A model generated the notes under the pieces. It did no database searches and was not told the origin of the DNA. It was given only the letters and a program-made list of their open reading frames with translations. Below are positions 59,162 to 64,000 of a stretch of 64,000 nt of DNA, piece by piece. The position numbers and the translations under genes were made by a program. The first letter of the stretch is position 1. Every line of letters begins with the position of its first letter. This DNA comes from Heterohyrax brucei. Taxonomy: Eukaryota; Chordata; Mammalia; Hyracoidea; Procaviidae. The stretch covers positions 54,801,208 to 54,865,207 of the forward strand of contig CM053143.1 of assembly GCA_028571685.1 (NCBI GenBank), read 5' to 3'.

Positions 59162-59293
59162 CTCATCAGCATCCAGGGCAGTCAACTGCATAATCTTAGA
59201 GCCGTCTCCAATGTTCTCCTCCACAGTGAGATCCAGCATGTCTGTTGGAAATACAGGTGGATTGTCATTGATATCTTGAAGTGTTATTTCCAC
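59162..59293 (-). CDS. FAT4: FAT4 coding exon A (132 bp, phase 0 to 0)
   Basis: Encodes 44 residues from VEITLQDINDNPPVF to LDADE. They are the end of one cadherin repeat with its calcium linker (DINDNPP), then the first strand of the next repeat with the calcium-binding VEEN and DADE motifs. The acceptor is a pyrimidine-rich tract ending in tcgtag (AG at 59295-59294). The donor is GAG|gtagct (GT at 59161-59160), weaker than consensus because positions +4 to +6 are g, c, t. Length is a multiple of three and both ends are phase 0, so skipping would keep frame but fuse two half repeats. The reading continues directly into exon B (LDADE then GANAL). Upstream intron is at least 4.7 kb. Confidence 0.93.
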
Positions 59294-60644
59294 CTACGAA
59301 GAGAGAGAAAAAGGCATTTATGATCTACATGTCTACAAGATACCAATTAAAATGTACAATGTATTACATTACACATTATAGTCAACTCGACTATACCTAC
59401 CAAAATGAGTGAGAGTCTGAATATAACATCCAAAGAACAAAAATAATCGTGAAATTTCTAAGGCCAGTATAAAATCTAAGTAGAGATCATTTGACTTGCT
59501 GATGGTAACTGATATTAGCAGTTGTCATTGACTTTATATTAGAAAACATTCACTCATCAACCGTCATTTTAATCCCCAGATTTGTGCATCAGTGAAGAAC
59601 TGTCAAACCTTGGCACCATCCTTCAACTAATAAATGCCACTTGACACACAGCGGAGGTGTTGTATAAAATTCTTCTTGAAACGTGTACATATTGGCATCT
59701 AATGTTTGCCAGGCAAAACAAGTTCCCCTTTTTTAAAGAAACATCATTTTTTCTCTTTAAAGTCATCTCTTGATACTTGTTACTGGGAGGGGGCTGTTTT
59801 TCTCTTTCCAGTCTCATTACTATCAGCACTTCCTAATTTTGGTTAAAACTAAACAATCTTTCCTTTCAAATATAGTGTTTATACACGCTGTTTGAAAGTT
59901 CCTAGCCAAAGCTATTTGTTGTTTCCCTACCTAAGAAAAATTGTTTAGAAAGAACGATTTCTGAAGTCTAAATAACTTCATACCATGTGTTTTCTGAGTT
60001 AGGTGCTAAAAGTTGAATCTCTACTAAGTAAAAGGAAGACAGTCGCTAATAAAACTAATGCTTCCCCAGCTGAGTCACAAATTAAGTCACGGAGAAAAAC
60101 CCCATCCAGACATTTAGGTAGGATATAACAAGGACATTTTTTTCTCATAGAATGAAATGTCATCTTTTATAGCTATGCTATAAATGGTCTATCAGAACCA
60201 AGGGTATTACATGATATGAGGAGGGAAACAGGAACAAAATAACATGGCTTCTATTCTTCTGGGGAGTTGAAGGGGTGAAGGCTATTTGGTAGGACTGTGG
60301 TTATTCTCTGACAAGAAATATAGAAGATCTGGAGAACTAAATGGATGAGAAACTGATTAAAAATGTATTTTAAAAAGATCCAGGAAAATAATATACAGAA
60401 TAAACTGCTAAATAACCATACACCTCTGTATATATCTTTTAGTAAGTTTTGATCATAAGCATATGCATCAAATTAGTCTAGAGAATTACAAAGCCAGACA
60501 GCCTTTGCAGTTAGAATTCTGCCACCTCTGGTTTTGGAGAGCAATACTCATGCTCTATACCACTTCCTTTAAGAAAACATTCAAAATAGCCACAACTGTA
60601 GCCTATAAAATGCATGTCCAACTTCCTTGTAGCGTTGTAAAGAC
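59294..60644. other. FAT4 intron 5' of exon A, no repeats recognised
   Basis: Starts with the acceptor tract of exon A. Nothing else supported. Confidence 0.5.
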
Positions 60645-60855
60645 CATGAGGTTTAGAAGTAGAAAGACTGGAATTCGCATTTTATTACATCATGTAATAG
60701 ATGTGAGACCACAGGCATTTAATTTCTCTTAGGTTCAGTCTCTTCATCTTAAAATTGGTACAAAAATATGTGTCTTACAGTATTTTATGAAGACTGGAAT
60801 TTGGTGACATAGGTTAAATTCTTAGTTTCTGGCACAGAAAAAGTTCTCAATAAAA
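60645..60855 (-). mobile_element. MIR element, antisense
   Basis: gaggtttagaagtagaaaga, ttaggttcagtctcttcatc, agtttctggcacagaaaaag. Confidence 0.6.
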
Positions 60856-60969
60856 AAGTAGAGAACCTAATTTACAAACTGTCAGAACAGACCTATGAAT
60901 TCTTTAGAGCCAGGAACAGCCTTTGGAAAGGGAGTTCAGGAAACCAGAATCCCAATACAATTCACTGTT

Positions 60970-61120
60970 CCTCTGTAGTACAAAATGGTTATGGGTTATT
61001 TTCATACAGACTAACTAGCTAAATGATCTTGGGTCAGCCCGTATGTTTTTCTCTGTCACAATTAAAAGACTGAACAAAGTAAACCCTCCAGGCAGATCTA
61101 AAAGTCTTCCATTTTCTAAA
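60970..61120 (-). mobile_element. MIR fragment, antisense (weak)
   Basis: actaactagctaaatgatct, tgggtcagcccgtatgtttt match the inverted MIR 'actagctgtgtgaccttggg' block only. Confidence 0.4.
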
Positions 61121-61547
61121 TTTCCTGCTATGTTGGCCAATTCCATAATATCAGCTCCGGATATGTGATAGAATAAATGTAGTTAAAGGCTACTAAGTTC
61201 ACAACTTAAATATTTCAGAATGTATCTACAATCCATCAATTGCAAACACAGATCTAGTACTTATGAGACATAAATGGATATATCTTCCTCACAAACACAT
61301 AGGGATGGCTGTTAGACTCCTGACTTTATCACTGTCTGCCACTGAATACCTGTGCTTACATCAATCTCCCCGCCCATCTAGGACAACAGGGGAGAGCCCG
61401 TACCACACACTTGGAGACTGACAACTTGGAGTCCTGAGCTGAATCCAAAAAATAAAAATAACTGGCTCCTGGATTTGCCTGTCTAGTAAAAGCTCTAATT
61501 ACCTGGTGACAAGAAAAGTTACAGCCCATATCTCTCAGGCACTTACA
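61121..61547. other. FAT4 intron, no feature recognised
   Basis: Nothing supported. Confidence 0.5.
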
Positions 61548-64000
61548 TGCAAAATTCCTCAGCAAAATTCTAGCCAATAGAATTCAACAACATATCAAAA
61601 AAATAATTGACCATGGCCAAGTGGCATTCATACTAGTGATTCAGAAATGGTTCAACATTAGAAAAACAACTAATATAATCGGCCACATAAATAAAAGAAC
61701 CACTTGATTTTATGAATTGACATAGAAAGGCATCTCACAAAGTCCAACATCCATTCTTGCTAAAAAATGCTCAGCAAAACAGTAGAAGGGTAATTCCTCA
61801 ACATCACAAGGTGCATCTAAGCAAAGCCAATTGTCAACATCATCCTAAACAGAGAGAGTCTGAAAGCATTTCCACTAAGAACAGACACCAGCCAAGGATG
61901 TCTACTGTCACCACTTTTATTCCATATTGTCTTGCAGGCTCTACACAGAGAAATAAAGAAAGATAAAGAAATAAAGCGTATCCAAATTGCTAAGGAAGAA
62001 ATAAAAGCATCCCTAACTGGAGATGATATAATCTTACACACATAAAATCCTAAAGAATCTACACATGAAAACACTACTGAAACTAACAGAAAAGTTCAGC
62101 TAAGCATCAGGATACATCAACAAACAGACAATCAAAGAGAAGTCACCAAATCAATATCATTTACTACAGCCACCAGAAAGATAAAATATCAGGGAATAAA
62201 TCTATCCAGAGACATAAAAGACCTATAAAAAAATTACAAGACTCTACTGCAAGAAAACAAAAGAAACCTACATAAGCAGAGAAACCTTCCTTGCTCATGG
62301 TAAGAATATTAACACTATGAAAGTGTCTATTCTATCCAAAGCAATCTACAGACACGATACAATCCTAATACAAATTCCAACAGCATTTTTTAACAACAAG
62401 AAACAAGTCACAAGCTTCATATGGAAAGTGAAGAAGCCATGGATGAGTAAAGTGTGACTGAAGAAGAACAAAGTTGTAGGCCTCATACTATTTGACTTTA
62501 AAACCTATTACACTGCCACAGTGGTCAAAACAGCCCGGTACTAGTACAAAAACAGATACATAGATCAATGGAACAGAATTGAGAATCCAGATATAGCATC
62601 ATCCACCTATATGACCAACTGATATTTGACAAATGTCCAAAGCCCATAAACTGGGGAAGACAGCCTCTTTAACAAATGATGTTGTCATGACTGGATATCT
62701 ACCTGCAAAAAAAAAATGAAACGAGACGCATATCCCACAGTATGTACAAAAACTGCATAAAGGATATAAATAAAAAATCTCAAACAGTAACGATCGTCGA
62801 GAAACAAACAGGGATAATTCTGTGAGTCTGAATAAATACCATAAACCGACTACAAAATATTACTAACAATGCATAAACACCAGAAAACAAGTAACTCGGA
62901 ATGCCTAAAAATCAAACATATACTCATCCGAAGACTTTACCAAAAGAGTGAAAAGACTACCTGCAGACTGGTAAAGAAATTTTGGCTTCTAGGAATCCAA
63001 TTAGCATCTAATCCCCATAATCTACTAGGTATTACAAAACTTTAACAAGAAAAAGACAAATAGCTCAATTAAATAATGGGTAAAGGACACAGTACTTCAC
63101 CAAAGAAGATATCCAGGATATTATCAGAGACAAGAGGAAATGCTCTGGATCACTAGCCATTAGAAAATCCCAAATCAAAACAACAATGAGATACCATCTG
63201 ATCTCAACAACAAAAAACCCAGTGCTATCTAGTCAATTCTGACTCATAGTGAGCATATAGGTCAGAATAGAACTGCTCCGTAAGTTTCCAAGGAGTACCT
63301 GGAAGATTCAAACTGCTGACTTCTTTATCAGCAGACTTAGCCACTATGTCACCATGGCTTCCTCACCCCAGTGAGGCTGGTATTATTCCAAAAATGCACA
63401 ACATATTAAATGTTCACAAGGTTGTAAAGAGGCTGGAACTCTTCTGCCTGTGGGAATGTAAAATGTTACAACCACTTTGGAAATCAATTTGGCAGTTTCT
63501 TAAAAACCTAGCGTTGTCATACGAACAGATACATGCGCACCAACGTTTATTGCAGCACTGTCCATAATAACAAAAAGACACAGTCAACCTAGGTGCCCAT
63601 CAACAGATGAATGGATTCACAAATGGTATATTCATACAAGGGAATATTATGCAATGATAAAGAGGCATGATGATCTTAGGAAACCTCTCATAACATGGAG
63701 GAATCTTGGAGGCATTATGCTGAGTGAAATTAGTGAATTGTTAAAGGACAAATATTGTATGAGATCACTATTTATAAGGACTCAAGAAATGATTTAAACA
63801 CAGGAGAAAATATTCTTTGATGGTTACAAGGGTAGGGATGGAGTCAGAGGGGTATCTGTTAATTAGAAAGTAGATAAGAATTAAGGTAAATGAAGGGAGG
63901 GACAGCACACACTAGAGAAGTCAGCACAACTGGCCTAAATCAAAAGTTAAGAAGTTCCTACATATAACACTGTCTAATAATTTGAAGGACAGAGTAGCAG
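61548..64000 (+). pseudogene. Degraded L1 ORF2 and 3' UTR, running off the window
   Basis: Starts within the RT ([17 protein letters not shown]: aaaattctagccaatagaat). It continues through a damaged DAEKAF (ttgacatagaaaggcatctc), [11 protein letters not shown], a broken ADD box (ctggagatgatataatc), GLILFDFKTYYTAT and the C-terminus (caccaacgtttattgcagca, atgaatggattcacaaatgg). It ends in the L1 3' UTR at the window edge. Stops are dense, so it is older than the L1 at 27.8-31.3 kb. An AfroSINE is nested at 63212. Antisense to FAT4. Confidence 0.87.
63212..63362 (-). mobile_element. AfroSINE nested in L1
   Basis: aaaacccagtgctatctagt to cttagccactatgtcaccat. It interrupts the L1 phrase 'ataccatctgatctca ... 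ccccagtgaggctggtatta'. Confidence 0.87.

Larger units (their letters stand above)
10495..59293 (-). other. FAT4: FAT4 gene, partial: six internal exons and their introns
   Basis: Span from the first to the last FAT4 exon visible here, on the minus strand. FAT4 is a single-pass protocadherin with 34 extracellular cadherin repeats, EGF and laminin-G modules. It binds DCHS1 on neighbouring cells and acts in planar cell polarity and Hippo-linked growth control. I recognised it from continuous similarity of the joined exons to mammalian FAT4 as I remember it; no alignment was run. Exon phases are compatible throughout (0-0, 0-1, 1-1, 1-0, 0-1, 1-2). The gene continues beyond both window ends: exon A begins mid-repeat and exon F ends inside a codon. 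No promoter, start codon, stop codon or polyadenylation site of the gene lies here. Confidence 0.93.

Overview
This is AT-rich mammalian genomic DNA from an afrotherian, most likely a paenungulate (elephant, manatee or hyrax group). Dozens of AfroSINE copies show this: tRNA-like head with A and B boxes, body of the type 'aactgccccatagagtttcc', tail of the type 'gagtcgattctgactca'. BovB/RTE-type LINEs, which share that tail, and L1 copies support the same placement. No bacterial, organellar or CRISPR signal was seen. I worked by eye, so repeat boundaries are accurate to about 5-20 bases unless a target-site duplication (TSD) is given.

The only gene I can support is FAT4, the giant atypical cadherin of Fat/Dachsous planar-polarity signalling, read on the minus strand. 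Six internal coding exons are present, from 5' to 3' of the gene: 59293-59162, 47606-47345, 45977-45627, 39852-38930, 38342-38168 and 10675-10495. They total 2,024 coding bases. All six have AG acceptors and GT donors, all join in matching phase, and no stop is seen. They encode about 675 residues in the middle of the 34-cadherin ectodomain, with seven inter-repeat calcium linkers. The introns are 11.6, 1.4, 5.8, 0.6 and 27.5 kb. The first and last exons of the gene, its promoter, its transmembrane and cytoplasmic parts and its UTRs lie outside the window.

Layout by position: 0-10.2 kb is intron with AfroSINE clusters, a decayed mariner transposase with an inverted second end, an LTR-like block and nested RTE fragments. 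Exon F is at 10.5 kb. The 27.5-kb intron (10.7-38.2 kb) holds most AfroSINEs, split MIR and L2 fossils, and a twin-primed L1 at 27.8-31.3 kb. Exons E, D, C and B at 38.2-47.6 kb sit in a zone almost free of AfroSINEs. The next intron (47.6-59.2 kb) carries two RTE copies head to tail. Exon A is at 59.2 kb. The last 2.4 kb is a degraded L1 with a nested AfroSINE that runs off the window edge.

Most AfroSINEs lie in the same orientation as FAT4, whereas the 3' parts of both L1s and all large RTE copies are antisense to it. I found no undescribed system. The most informative signals are the nested insertions, the shared SINE/LINE tail and the inverted mariner end.
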